From DATGPD01 sp041398565 (GTDB lineage Bacteria > Planctomycetota > UBA1135 > UBA2386), in the NCBI GenBank assembly GCA_041398565.1, contig JAWKUN010000002.1:2046001-2110000 (forward strand): 64,000 bases of DNA, in the 5' to 3' direction. Both the position numbers and the translations under genes were made by a program. A model generated the notes under the pieces. That model was not told the DNA's origin and did not search any database. It worked only from the letters and a program-made list of their open reading frames with translations. Positions 1-8,129 of this stretch are shown piece by piece; within the stretch, counting starts at the first letter, position 1, and the number at the start of each line of letters is the position of its first letter.

Positions 1-1
1 C

Positions 2-292
2 TGTGTGGGCGTCTTGCCGGAGATGGCCGACGACCGCGCTCCGGACGCGCGTGGGGTCGTCGCCCTGCGCGACCCGGAGTCGGGTGAGCGCCGCGTGGTG
101 CGCGTCGACGCGGCGCTGCGTCAGGCGATGGCCGAGGAACTGGGAGCGCTGCGGCGGGCGCAGGACGCGGTGTTCGCCGAGCGCGGCTTCGCCTTGGTGC
201 GCGTGCCGGTGCCGCCGGCGGGCGACCTGACGTTGTCGACCTGGGCCCGGCCGTGGCTGCGCGACCTCCGCGCGCGGGCGGTGACATCGTGA
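2..292 (+). CDS. DUF58-family protein, C-terminal fragment (5' end outside window)
   Basis: The reading frame is open from the window edge and ends at 292. It resembles the C-terminal stretch of DUF58 proteins, where a phrase of the type 'VALRDPESGERRVVRVDA' is followed by a helical segment. DUF58 proteins belong to the MoxR/Bat group and are thought to act at the membrane in protein maturation or stress tolerance. The stop overlaps the GTG start of the next gene by 4 nt, which implies translational coupling and supports a Bat-type operon. The family call rests on about 95 residues and is moderate. Confidence 0.6.
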   Translation, partial: CVGVLPEMADDRAPDARGVVALRDPESGERRVVRVDAALRQAMAEELGALRRAQDAVFAERGFALVRVPVPPAGDLTLSTWARPWLRDLRARAVTS

Positions 293-1866
293 TCGAACTG
301 GCGCAGCCGGCGCGTGCCTGGTGGCTGCTCGCCGGCGTCCTCTTGTTCCTGCTGGCGGTGCCGCCCCGGCCCGGGCGCGAGCTTCTCACCGCGCACCTGC
401 CGCAGTGGTTCGCGGCGCTGCGCCGCTGCCGGCGCGTTCCGTTGCGCTTTCCTTGGCTGCGTACCGTGCTCCTGCTCCTGGCCTTCACCGGCGCCGTTCT
501 GGCGTGGTGCCGCCCCCGTCGGCCGGCGAAGCCGGGGCCGACGCGCCTCACCGTCGTGGTCGACGCCTCGGCGAGCCTGGCTGCCCGGACCGCGGGCGGC
601 CTTCGGGCCCATGACGAACTGCTCGCCAGCCTGCGCGCCGGTCTGCAGCGGCTGCCGCCGCACGTGCGCGCGCAGACGCGCTTCGTGCGCTGTGCGCGCG
701 AGGTCTCCTTCTTCGACGACTCCGGCCGGATCGGCGAACCGGCGCCGTGCGCGCTCGGCGTGCACCTGGCACCGGTGGCCGCACAGGCTGGCGACGCCGA
801 CACTGCCGTCTGGACGCTCACCGACGGCCGCGACGGTCTCCCCGACGTCGGTGCGCTCACCGTCGTCGGGGCGCCATTGGACAACGTCGCGCTGTGTGCG
901 TTGCGCGTCGACGATCGCTGGCCGCTGCCCGACATCGAGGTCGAGGTCGAGGTGGCCAACTTCAGCCAGGCCGCACGCAGCGTGACGCTGCACATCGGCG
1001 GGACTCCGGATGCGCTGGCCGAGATACCGACCCTCGCTCCCTTGGAACTGGCGCCCGGCGCGCGCGAGGTCGTGCGCTTCGCCGGCCGCCGGCGGGGCGG
1101 CGGCTCCCTGCAGATCGCCTGCACGGTTTCCGACGCTCTCGCTCTCGACGACCGGGTCGAGTGCACCCTGCCGCCGCCGCCAGTGCCGCGCATCGCTGTC
1201 CTGTCCGACAGCGATGCGCCGATCCTGCGCAAGGCGGCAGAAGCGCTGGCCGCCGAGACCATGGGTGACGTCATCGACGCGCGCGGCGCTGGCGCTCGCG
1301 CCGGCTTCGTGCTGGTCGAGGGCGGCACGCAGCGCGCCGAGGACTGGCGCGACCTGCGCGGCCTGCTCTTCGGCACCACGCTCGCCGGCGAGGAGCCGCC
1401 CGAACCCGACACGACGCGCACCGATGGCGCCGTCGAGTGGCGGCGGGACGACCCCCTGACCGCCGGGCTCGACTTCTCCGAGCTGCGCCTGCAGCGGGCG
1501 CCATCGCCGATCGGGGGCGAGACCCTGGTGTCGATGGGCGGGCGGCCGCTGATCTCCGTCCGCGCCGGCCGCCGGGTGGTGCAGTGCGCGTTTCGTCTCA
1601 CCGACGCCAACCTCTGGCTGCTGCCGGCCTTTCCGCAGCTGCTGCGCCGGGCCTACGCCGCCGCCCACGCCGAGGTCGCGGCCGTTCGCTCCCACCCCGA
1701 CAACCTGCTGGCGCCGGCGGAGTCCGACCTGCGGAACTGGACGGGCGCGGGGCAGGACCGGCCGCTGCCGGCGTTCGGGGCGCCGGCGCACGATCTCACC
1801 GGGTGGTTCGCGCTGGTTGCCTTGGTCTGCCTGCTCGGGCGGGCCTGGCTGACCCGTGCCGCGTGA
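289..1866 (+). CDS. BatA-like membrane protein with VWA-like domain
   Basis: This is a 525-residue protein with a GTG start overlapping the previous stop. An N-terminal membrane segment (about residues 11-25) and a second one (about 62-82) resemble the aerotolerance-regulator BatA N-terminal region. A VWA-like strand follows, with a DxSxS metal-site motif (VVDASASL, about residue 88). The middle is beta-rich and Ig-like, and the C-terminus has a last membrane helix before the stop. Family members sit in the inner membrane beside DUF58 and MoxR proteins; the exact role is unclear. No SD is visible, consistent with coupling. The beta-rich middle is not assigned. Confidence 0.65.
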   Translation: MIELAQPARAWWLLAGVLLFLLAVPPRPGRELLTAHLPQWFAALRRCRRVPLRFPWLRTVLLLLAFTGAVLAWCRPRRPAKPGPTRLTVVVDASASLAARTAGGLRAHDELLASLRAGLQRLPPHVRAQTRFVRCAREVSFFDDSGRIGEPAPCALGVHLAPVAAQAGDADTAVWTLTDGRDGLPDVGALTVVGAPLDNVALCALRVDDRWPLPDIEVEVEVANFSQAARSVTLHIGGTPDALAEIPTLAPLELAPGAREVVRFAGRRRGGGSLQIACTVSDALALDDRVECTLPPPPVPRIAVLSDSDAPILRKAAEALAAETMGDVIDARGAGARAGFVLVEGGTQRAEDWRDLRGLLFGTTLAGEEPPEPDTTRTDGAVEWRRDDPLTAGLDFSELRLQRAPSPIGGETLVSMGGRPLISVRAGRRVVQCAFRLTDANLWLLPAFPQLLRRAYAAAHAEVAAVRSHPDNLLAPAESDLRNWTGAGQDRPLPAFGAPAHDLTGWFALVALVCLLGRAWLTRAA

Positions 1867-1948
1867 GGCCGGGGGCCTCGCTGGCCAGCCGGCGACACCA
1901 GGTGCCGGAGGTTCCGGGCGAGATCCTTGCAATCGCCGCGCGCATTCC

Positions 1949-1984
1949 TAGACTCTCGCGCCCTTTCCGACGCCCTTTCGGGCG
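1949..1984 (+). promoter_or_regulatory. Putative rplC promoter -10 and leader hairpin
   Basis: TAGACT at 1949-1954 fits a sigma70-type -10. A short hairpin, CGCCC-TTTC-GGGCG (1971-1984), abuts the GGAG ribosome-binding site of rplC at about 1985, so it could affect ribosome access. There is no experimental support and the stem is only 5 bp. Confidence 0.3.
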
Positions 1985-1995
1985 GAGACTCGACG

Positions 1996-2754
1996 ATGAC
2001 CATCGGCATCCTCGGCAAGAAGCTCGGCATGACGTCCCTCTTCCAAGAGGACGGCACCCAGGTTCCGGTCACCATCATCCAGGCAGGCCCCTGCAAGGTG
2101 ACGCAGGTCAAGGTGAAGGCCGTCTCCGAGCTGCCCGAGGAGCACCGGTCGGCCAGCACCAACCTCGGCAAGCGGCGCGGCAAGATCGCGCGCCCGCGGC
2201 GCTCCGACGGCTACTACGCCGTGCAGCTCGCGTTCGACGAGCGGCCCGAGCGCACCGAGTCGAAGGCGGTGAAGGGGCACGTCGCCAAGGCCGGCGCCGC
2301 GCCGTGCTACTTCACCCGCGAGATCCGCTGGCAGTCGCCGCCGCCCTACAAGGCGGGCGACGAACTCGACGTCCAGGTGCTGAAGGAACTCAAGCGCGTC
2401 GATGTCACCGGCATCAGCAAGGGGCGCGGCTTCGCCGGCACCATCAAGCGCTACGGATTCCACCGCCAGGCGCAGGGCCACGGCAACAGCCGCGCGCACC
2501 GTCGGCCGGGCAGCAACGGCCGCAACTACTCGATCAGCAAGGGCGTGCCCAAGGGCCGGCGCCGCGCGGGCCAGTTCGGCGTCGAGGTGCGCACGCAGCA
2601 GAATCTCGAGATCGTCAGGTTGGACGAGGGGCGCAACCTGCTCTTCGTCCGAGGCGCGGTGCCTGGCCACCGCAACGGCTACGTGATCGTGCGCAAGACG
2701 GTCAAGGCGCCGCCCAAGGTCGTGGCTGCGCCGGCCAAGGCTGGCAAGAAGTAG
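1996..2754 (+). CDS. rplC: 50S ribosomal protein L3 (uL3), divergent and stand-alone
   Basis: This 252-residue protein carries the L3 N-terminus (MTIGILGKKLGMTSLF) and the conserved 'GISKGRGFAGTIKRYGFHR' segment. It also has the 'QNLEIVRLDEGRNLLFVRGAVPG' type C-terminus, so it should bind 23S rRNA near the peptidyl-transferase centre. ATG at 1996 was chosen because a GGAG lies 8-10 nt upstream and the family N-terminus starts there. It differs from common L3: there is an Arg/Lys-rich insertion at about residues 50-75, and the usual PGRVxKGKxMAGHMG loop reads as KGVPKGRRRAGQFG. None of its usual S10-operon neighbours (rpsJ, rplD) is adjacent. A basic small ORF follows after 12 nt. Confidence 0.93.
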   Translation: MTIGILGKKLGMTSLFQEDGTQVPVTIIQAGPCKVTQVKVKAVSELPEEHRSASTNLGKRRGKIARPRRSDGYYAVQLAFDERPERTESKAVKGHVAKAGAAPCYFTREIRWQSPPPYKAGDELDVQVLKELKRVDVTGISKGRGFAGTIKRYGFHRQAQGHGNSRAHRRPGSNGRNYSISKGVPKGRRRAGQFGVEVRTQQNLEIVRLDEGRNLLFVRGAVPGHRNGYVIVRKTVKAPPKVVAAPAKAGKK

Positions 2755-2766
2755 GAGCGAGAGGTC

Positions 2767-2937
2767 ATGGCCAAGTCACGTCGCAAGTCGGGTGCTGGTG
2801 CGCGCGGGCAGTACAAGCGCAAGAAGATGAACAAGGGCTTCAGCACCATCCACAAGCCCCACTACCTGGTGCGCATCCCGCGCAAGAAGACCGAGGAAGG
2901 CAGCGCGGCCGCCGAGTCGGGCGCGTCCCAGAGCTGA
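2767..2937 (+). CDS. Small basic protein (56 aa), unknown, co-transcribed with rplC
   Basis: ATG at 2767 follows the rplC stop by 12 nt and a GAGAGG-like ribosome-binding site precedes it (about 2758-2764). The product is rich in Lys/Arg in its first 45 residues (start MAKSRRKSGAGARGQYKRKK) and ends in an acidic/Ser tail. Size, charge and linkage to L3 suggest an rRNA-binding accessory protein, but I do not recognise the family. It does not match L32, L33, L34, L36 or bTHX by eye. Codon use resembles its neighbours. Confidence 0.6.
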   Translation: MAKSRRKSGAGARGQYKRKKMNKGFSTIHKPHYLVRIPRKKTEEGSAAAESGASQS

Positions 2938-2994
2938 CCACCCGCGCGTCTCGCGACGCGCGCCGCCGCCAACGCACGACGAGGAGCCAGCGCC

Positions 2995-4209
2995 ACGTAC
3001 GACGTCGCTGTCGTCGGTGCCGGACCCGCCGGTCTGTTCGCGGCGCGCTTCGCCGCTGCGCGCGGCCGGCGCGTGGTGCTGCTGGAGAAGAACACGCGCT
3101 GCGGTCTGAAGATCCTCATCTCGGGCGGGGGCCGCTGCAACCTGACGACCACCCGCGAGGGTGCAGACCTCGAGGCGCAGTACGGCGCGCGCCGCGGTCG
3201 CTTCCTCCGACACGCCTTGCGCGCGTTTCCGCCGTCGGCGCTGTGTCGGTCGTTCACCGATGCCGGCGTCGGTCTGCACACCGAGGACCTCGAGAAGGTG
3301 TTCCCCGACTCGCAGCGAGCCGCTGACGTCGCCGATGCTGCCCTGCGCATGGCGCTCGACGCCGGAGTCGAGCTGCGTTGCCAGGCGGCGCTGACCGGTC
3401 TCAGCCGACTCGACGCGGGCTTCTCGCTCGACACGACCGCCGGGCCGGTGCGCGCGCAGCGGGTGGTTCTGGCGACCGGTGGCCTGAGCTACCCCAAGAC
3501 CGGGGCCACCGGCGACGGCTACCGCGCCTGTGCTCGCCTCGGCCACACCATCGTGCCTACCGTGCCGGCTCTCGCTCCGCTGGTGGTCGACGCGGCCTGG
3601 GTGCGCGCCTTGGCCGGGATCGTGCTGCCGGCGCCGGTCGTTCGCTTGCGCGACGGCGGCGGCCAGACGCTGGTCGAGCGGCAGCGGCCGGTCCTGTTCA
3701 CGCACCGGGGCTTGTCGGGACCGGCGCCGATGGACGTGTCGGGCGCCGTCGAGGAGGCCGGCGGCGGCTGCGTGCTCGAACTCGACCTCGTCCCCGAACT
3801 CGCGCCAGAGGAGATCGACGTGGGCTTGCAGCAGGCAGCAGGGCGCGCCGGCAGCGCGCTGCCCTGGACCGCCCTGCCGGCGGCGCTGCCCGAGCGCCTG
3901 CGCCGGGCGCTGGTGACAGAGGCGGCCGCCGACGGGCCGCTGGCGAGCTTGCCGCGCGCAGGCCGCCGGCGCCTCGTCGAGGCCTGCAAGCGTCTGTACC
4001 TGCGCGTCGACCGCTCGCTGGGCTTTGCCCACGCCGAGGTGACACGGGGAGGGGTCGCCCTCGACGAGATCGACGCCCGCACCATGGCTTCCAAGCTGGC
4101 CGCCGGCCTCTACGTGTGCGGCGAACTCCTCGACGTCGACGGGCCGATCGGCGGATTCAACTTCCAGGCGGCGTTTGCCACCGGTCGCCTAGCCGGTCTG
4201 TCTGTCTGA
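2995..4209 (+). CDS. HI0933-family NAD(P)/FAD-dependent oxidoreductase with ACG start
   Basis: This 404-residue protein has an N-terminal dinucleotide-binding fold (VAVVGAGPAGLFAARFAA) and the family signature 'GLKILISGGGRCNLT' at about residue 38. The C-terminal FAD motif 'GELLDVDGPIGGFNFQ' is present. HI0933/YhiN proteins are flavin oxidoreductases of uncertain substrate. No ATG, GTG or TTG occurs between the upstream in-frame stop (2935) and the Rossmann motif. The ACG at 2995 lies exactly where family members start and 8 nt after GAGGAG (2981-2986), so I use it. A later ATG (3073) would remove the FAD-binding motif. The ACG is either a rare start or an ATG changed by mutation or base-call error. 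Confidence 0.85.
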   Translation, partial: TYDVAVVGAGPAGLFAARFAAARGRRVVLLEKNTRCGLKILISGGGRCNLTTTREGADLEAQYGARRGRFLRHALRAFPPSALCRSFTDAGVGLHTEDLEKVFPDSQRAADVADAALRMALDAGVELRCQAALTGLSRLDAGFSLDTTAGPVRAQRVVLATGGLSYPKTGATGDGYRACARLGHTIVPTVPALAPLVVDAAWVRALAGIVLPAPVVRLRDGGGQTLVERQRPVLFTHRGLSGPAPMDVSGAVEEAGGGCVLELDLVPELAPEEIDVGLQQAAGRAGSALPWTALPAALPERLRRALVTEAAADGPLASLPRAGRRRLVEACKRLYLRVDRSLGFAHAEVTRGGVALDEIDARTMASKLAAGLYVCGELLDVDGPIGGFNFQAAFATGRLAGLSV

Positions 4210-4262
4210 CGGCCGACTTCGGTGTGGCGGTCTCTCGCGCACGCGGGCGTGGTCGTGGCAGG

Positions 4263-5222
4263 TCATTCCGATGCGACGTCGAGCAGCACCTTGAGCGTGC
4301 CGCGGGAAGCTGCGTGTGCGAACGCCGCCTCGCCTCGTGCCAGGGGATAGCGCGCGGCGATCAGCCCGGTCACGTCGAAGGCGCCGGCGGCGAGAGCCGC
4401 CAGCGCCGGGGCGAAGCGCCCGCAGCGCGAGCCCTGGACCCGGATCTCGTCGACGACGATCCGCGCCGCGTCGAGGACGACGCTCGATTCGGTGGTCGTC
4501 TTGAGGAGGAGCGTGCCTCGTGGTGCGACGTGGGCGAGCGCGCCTGGCAGCGCCGCGGCGTTGCCGCTCGCCTCGACCACGAGCGGGAATCGCGCGCGTG
4601 GGGGACCGGCGTCCTCGACCCAACCCTCGACGAAGCGCGCCGCCGGCACCAACGCCTGCCGTTCGGGGTGTCGGCCGCACAAAGTGACCTGCAGGCCGGC
4701 AGCGTCCAGCGCGTGGGCGCACAGGATCCCGAGCTTGCCGTCGCCGACCACGAGCGTCGGGGTTCCACGTGGCAGCGCCAGCTGGGCCTGGATCTGCATG
4801 GCGGCGGCCAGCGGCTCGGTGAACGTGGCGGCATCCGTGCCCACCGAGTCGGGCACCGGCAGCAGGTTGGCCTCCGGCAGCACCAAGCGCTCGGCGAAGG
4901 CGCCGCCGCGTCCGGCGATCCCCAGGACGCTGCGCGTCGCGCAGTGCCGCGGGTCGCCGGCCACGCAATCCTCGCAGGTGCCGCAGCCGGCGTTGATCTC
5001 GCCGACGACGCGTCGTCCGGCGTGGCGGCCGCCGAGCGCGCGGCCCACGAACTCGTGGCCGGGGACGCCGGCGAAGCCCATGTAGCCGCGCTGCAAGGCC
5101 AGGTCGGTGGCGCAGATCCCGGCGCGCAGCACCTGCACGCACACCTCGCCCGGGCCGGGGTCGGGCACGGGCAGGTCGGTTCGCCACCGCAGCGCGCCGC
5201 GGTCGAGATGGAGGCCCTGCAT
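4263..5222 (-). CDS. Zinc-dependent medium-chain alcohol dehydrogenase
   Basis: This is a 319-residue MDR-superfamily enzyme. Catalytic-zinc residues are visible in 'GICATDL' and 'GHEFVG'. The structural-zinc set of four cysteines is in 'CGTCEDCVAGDPRHC' (about residues 75-90). A Rossmann motif (VVGDGKLG) lies near residue 150. It should oxidise an alcohol or polyol with NAD(P). The substrate is not evident, and the protein is shorter than typical 340-residue members. The ATG is the start because the MDR fold begins within 20 residues. It lies 32 nt downstream of panB on the same strand and converges with the HI0933 gene, so co-transcription with panB is likely. Confidence 0.85.
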   Translation of the reverse strand: MQGLHLDRGALRWRTDLPVPDPGPGEVCVQVLRAGICATDLALQRGYMGFAGVPGHEFVGRALGGRHAGRRVVGEINAGCGTCEDCVAGDPRHCATRSVLGIAGRGGAFAERLVLPEANLLPVPDSVGTDAATFTEPLAAAMQIQAQLALPRGTPTLVVGDGKLGILCAHALDAAGLQVTLCGRHPERQALVPAARFVEGWVEDAGPPRARFPLVVEASGNAAALPGALAHVAPRGTLLLKTTTESSVVLDAARIVVDEIRVQGSRCGRFAPALAALAAGAFDVTGLIAARYPLARGEAAFAHAASRGTLKVLLDVASE

Positions 5223-5254
5223 GCCGGGATCGTGCTCCTTGGTCGCCGCGGGCG

Positions 5255-6070
5255 CTAGCGGGAGCGCTCGTAGGATTCGGCGGGCCCCGGAAACGAACCG
5301 CTGCGCACGTCCTCGCCGTAGCGGCGCACGCTGGCGTCGATCGCGCCGGCGAGCTCGGCGTAGCGGCGGACGAAGCGCGGCCGGAACGCCGTGAACAGGC
5401 CGAGCATGTCGTGCGCCACGAGGATCTGTCCGTCGCAGGCGGGACCGGCGCCGATGCCGATGGTGGGGATCGGGACGGCGCGGGTGATCTCGTCGGCGAG
5501 GCTGGCAGGCACCTTCTCGAGCACCAGGCTGAAGGCTCCTGCGTCCGCCAACGCCTTGGCGTCGTCGAGGATCTGCCGGGCCTGGGCGTCGTCGTCGCCG
5601 CGCACCTTGTAGGAGCCGAACTGGTGGATGCTCTGCGGCGTCAGGCCCAGGTGGCCCATCACGGCGATGCCCGCATCTGCCAGGCGACGCACGGTGTCGC
5701 ACATCGGCCGCCCGCCCTCCAGCTTCACGGCCTCGACTCCGCCCTCCTTGAGCAGGCGGCCGGCGTTGCGCAGCGCGTCCTCGGTGCTGACCTGGTACGA
5801 GAGGAACGGCATGTCTCCCACCACCAGGGCGCGCTCGGTCGCGCGGCTCACCAAGCCGCAGTGGTAGACCATCTGGTCCATGGTCACCGGCACGGTGGTG
5901 TCATGGCCCTGCACGACGGTGCCGACCGAGTCGCCCACCAAGAGGAGGTCGATCCCGGCCGCATCGAGCAGTTTGGCCATCGTGAAGTCGTAGGCGGTGA
6001 GCGCCGCGATGCGCTCGCCGTTGGCCTTCATCGCGCGCAGGCTGGCGGTCGTGACCTTGACCCGCGCCAT
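5255..6070 (-). CDS. panB: 3-methyl-2-oxobutanoate hydroxymethyltransferase
   Basis: This 271-residue enzyme converts 2-oxoisovalerate and methylenetetrahydrofolate to ketopantoate, the first committed step of pantothenate/CoA synthesis. Family blocks are clear: 'LTAYDFTMAKLLDAAGID', the Mg-binding 'LVGDSVG' with 'GHDTTVPVTMDQM', 'VKLEGG', 'GHLGLTPQSIHQFGSYKVRG' and 'IPTIGIGAGPACDGQILV'. Length matches the family. The start lies 3 nt after the pcnB stop, so pcnB-panB-adh is probably one transcript. Confidence 0.96.
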   Translation of the reverse strand: MARVKVTTASLRAMKANGERIAALTAYDFTMAKLLDAAGIDLLLVGDSVGTVVQGHDTTVPVTMDQMVYHCGLVSRATERALVVGDMPFLSYQVSTEDALRNAGRLLKEGGVEAVKLEGGRPMCDTVRRLADAGIAVMGHLGLTPQSIHQFGSYKVRGDDDAQARQILDDAKALADAGAFSLVLEKVPASLADEITRAVPIPTIGIGAGPACDGQILVAHDMLGLFTAFRPRFVRRYAELAGAIDASVRRYGEDVRSGSFPGPAESYERSR

Positions 6071-6073
6071 GCG

Positions 6074-8098
6074 TCACCAATCGCCGAAGGTGTCGTGGTC
6101 GGCGGGCGGTGGTGGTGGCGGTGGTGGCGGACCGTCGCTGTCCGAGCGCGCCGGCGGCGGCCGGTAGGGATCGCCGAACTCCTGCTCGACGGTGATCTTC
6201 GGGGGTCGCCGACGCTTCTGGCCTTTGCCACCCTCGACGAGCGCGCCGAAGGTCGGGACGTCCTTGGGATCGAGAGGCTGGGCGAAGATCGAGCGGTCGA
6301 ACTCTGCGGCCTCTTCGCTGGGCGGCGCCGCACCGCCACGTTCGTCGGCGGTACCACGTCGTGGATCACCGGCGCCGCCACGGCGCCCGCGCCGGCGTTT
6401 GCGCCTGGCGTCGTCGGCTCCACCCTCCCTTTGGCTCGATGTCTGGTGGCTCGACGTTTGGCTCGTCGCCGGAGCGCCTGGCGCCGCGGTGCTTCGCGCG
6501 GCGGGCGTCGAGGTCGGACGTTGTTCGGACTCGCGATCCGGGCCGCGCTCTCGGCCGCGATCCGGCCCGCGGCGATCGGCGCGCGGCGAGTGCGCTCGGG
6601 AGCCTTCTTCCTGACGGTCGCGGGGCAGGTCGTGGCCTGGTGCCTGCTGGGTGCCGGACCGCTCGCGGCCGTTGCGGCGCCGCCGGCGCCGGCGGCGTTT
6701 ACCCCGTGCTTCGCCGCCCTCGTCGGCGACCATCGCCTCGGCGGTCCCCTCTTCCAGGGCTTCGTCGGTTGTCGAGGGTGCCAGCGCCTCGGCGGCGCGA
6801 GCCGACTCGGTCCAGTCGGCGACGTGGTCGAGGTCGGTGCCCGTCGCCAGGCAGGCCAGCTCGTACAGCTCGAGCGCCGCCTTGAAGAAGGGATCGCGCG
6901 CGAAGGCGCCGGGACGGAAGCGCTTCTCCCGGCCTTCGAAGCGCGGCTGCACACCGCAGATTCGTTTCAAGCAGCCCACGTCGCGTCGCGGCAGGCGCAG
7001 GGTCTGTGGCAGGTCGCCGAGCAACTCCTCGGCCACCGTGCTCGGGCTGTCCTGCGGTCGCGCGGCGATCGCCACCTGCACGGGCCGGGCGAACACGGCA
7101 CCGAGCAACACCGGTGCGCTCGGCACGTCGCCGGCGTGCACTCGGCCGTCCAGCGCTTCGAGCATGCGCCAGAACACCATGCGCTCGTCGGCTGTGGCCG
7201 TGGAGAGGTACTCACCGACCAGCGGCAGGATCACGCCGATGGCGCCGACGTCGCGCAACAGTTGGAACGAGTCGAGCGCGTGCCCGCCGCGCAGCAGGCG
7301 CAGGATCTCTTCGAGCACGCGCGGCGGCGCCGAGCGTCGGAGGTCGGGAGCGACGCGCGCCATCGCCTCGAGGGTCGACGGGGAGAGGTGGAAGCCCAGG
7401 CGTCCGGCGAACTTGGCTGCGCGCAGGATGCGCACCGGATCCTCGCGGAAGCGGATCTCGGGCTCGCCGATGGTGCGGATCACGCGCTCCTCGATGTCGC
7501 GCATGCCGCCGACGTAGTCGATGATGCGGTCGTTGAGCGGATCGAAGAACAGCGCGTTGACGGTGAAGTCGCGGCGCAGCGCATCTTCTTCCGCCGAGCC
7601 GAACTCGTTGTCGTGCGTGATCAGCAGGTCTTCCTCGGTGTCTTCGCTGCTGGTCGACATCTCCGGCGTACGCCGGAAGGTCGAGACCTCGAGGATCTTG
7701 CGGCTGCCGTCGAAGTGCAGGTGCGCCAGCTTGAAGCGGCGGCCGATGATGCGGCAGTTGCGTGGAAAGGTGCGCTTGACCTGCTGCGGTCGCGCGGCCG
7801 TGGCGATGTCGAAGTCCTTCGGCTGCCTGCCTAGCAGGATGTCACGCACGCAGCCACCGACGAAGTAGGCCTCGTGGCCTCGCGCCTCCAGGCGCTGCAC
7901 CGTGCGTACGGCGTCTTCGTCGAGGAACTCAGGTGCGATGCCGGAAGGGGAGACGACCCAGGGTTCGATGGTCAACTTCGCGTGCACGCTGATTGGGGGA
8001 GGGGGAGCGCCGCCCAGATGGCTCCACCCGGCGGCATTTCTATTGTCGGCACGCGGCGGCGTCCACGCCGAGGGCGGGATTCCGGAAATGCGGCCCAT
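6074..8098 (-). CDS. pcnB: Poly(A) polymerase / tRNA nucleotidyltransferase-family protein with long disordered tail
   Basis: The nucleotidyltransferase head is unmistakable: 'YFVGGCVRDILLGRQPKDFD' with the DxD metal site, then 'RRDFTVNALFFDP' and 'DPVRILRAAKFAGRLGF'. This class adds A tails to RNA or CCA to tRNA; the RIIGRRFKLAHLHF segment favours PcnB. Residues after about 420 become low-complexity, with runs of Arg/Gly and Pro/Gln and a final poly-Pro stretch. This is a more extreme version of the basic tail of known PcnB. Homology begins near residue 47, so GTG at 7987 or a nearby TTG could be the true start instead of ATG at 8098. No SD is visible at either. It is first gene of the pcnB-panB-adh run. 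Confidence 0.88.
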   Translation of the reverse strand: MGRISGIPPSAWTPPRADNRNAAGWSHLGGAPPPPISVHAKLTIEPWVVSPSGIAPEFLDEDAVRTVQRLEARGHEAYFVGGCVRDILLGRQPKDFDIATAARPQQVKRTFPRNCRIIGRRFKLAHLHFDGSRKILEVSTFRRTPEMSTSSEDTEEDLLITHDNEFGSAEEDALRRDFTVNALFFDPLNDRIIDYVGGMRDIEERVIRTIGEPEIRFREDPVRILRAAKFAGRLGFHLSPSTLEAMARVAPDLRRSAPPRVLEEILRLLRGGHALDSFQLLRDVGAIGVILPLVGEYLSTATADERMVFWRMLEALDGRVHAGDVPSAPVLLGAVFARPVQVAIAARPQDSPSTVAEELLGDLPQTLRLPRRDVGCLKRICGVQPRFEGREKRFRPGAFARDPFFKAALELYELACLATGTDLDHVADWTESARAAEALAPSTTDEALEEGTAEAMVADEGGEARGKRRRRRRRRNGRERSGTQQAPGHDLPRDRQEEGSRAHSPRADRRGPDRGRERGPDRESEQRPTSTPAARSTAAPGAPATSQTSSHQTSSQREGGADDARRKRRRGRRGGAGDPRRGTADERGGAAPPSEEAAEFDRSIFAQPLDPKDVPTFGALVEGGKGQKRRRPPKITVEQEFGDPYRPPPARSDSDGPPPPPPPPPADHDTFGDW

Positions 8099-8129
8099 TC
8101 GGGCGCAGCCGGGCCCGCCCCGGCGATCC

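Noticed and set aside
121..1932. 603-codon minus-strand ORF opposite the BatA-like gene
   Set aside because: It has an Arg/Gln/Gly-rich shadow composition and no domain; the plus strand carries a clear family match.
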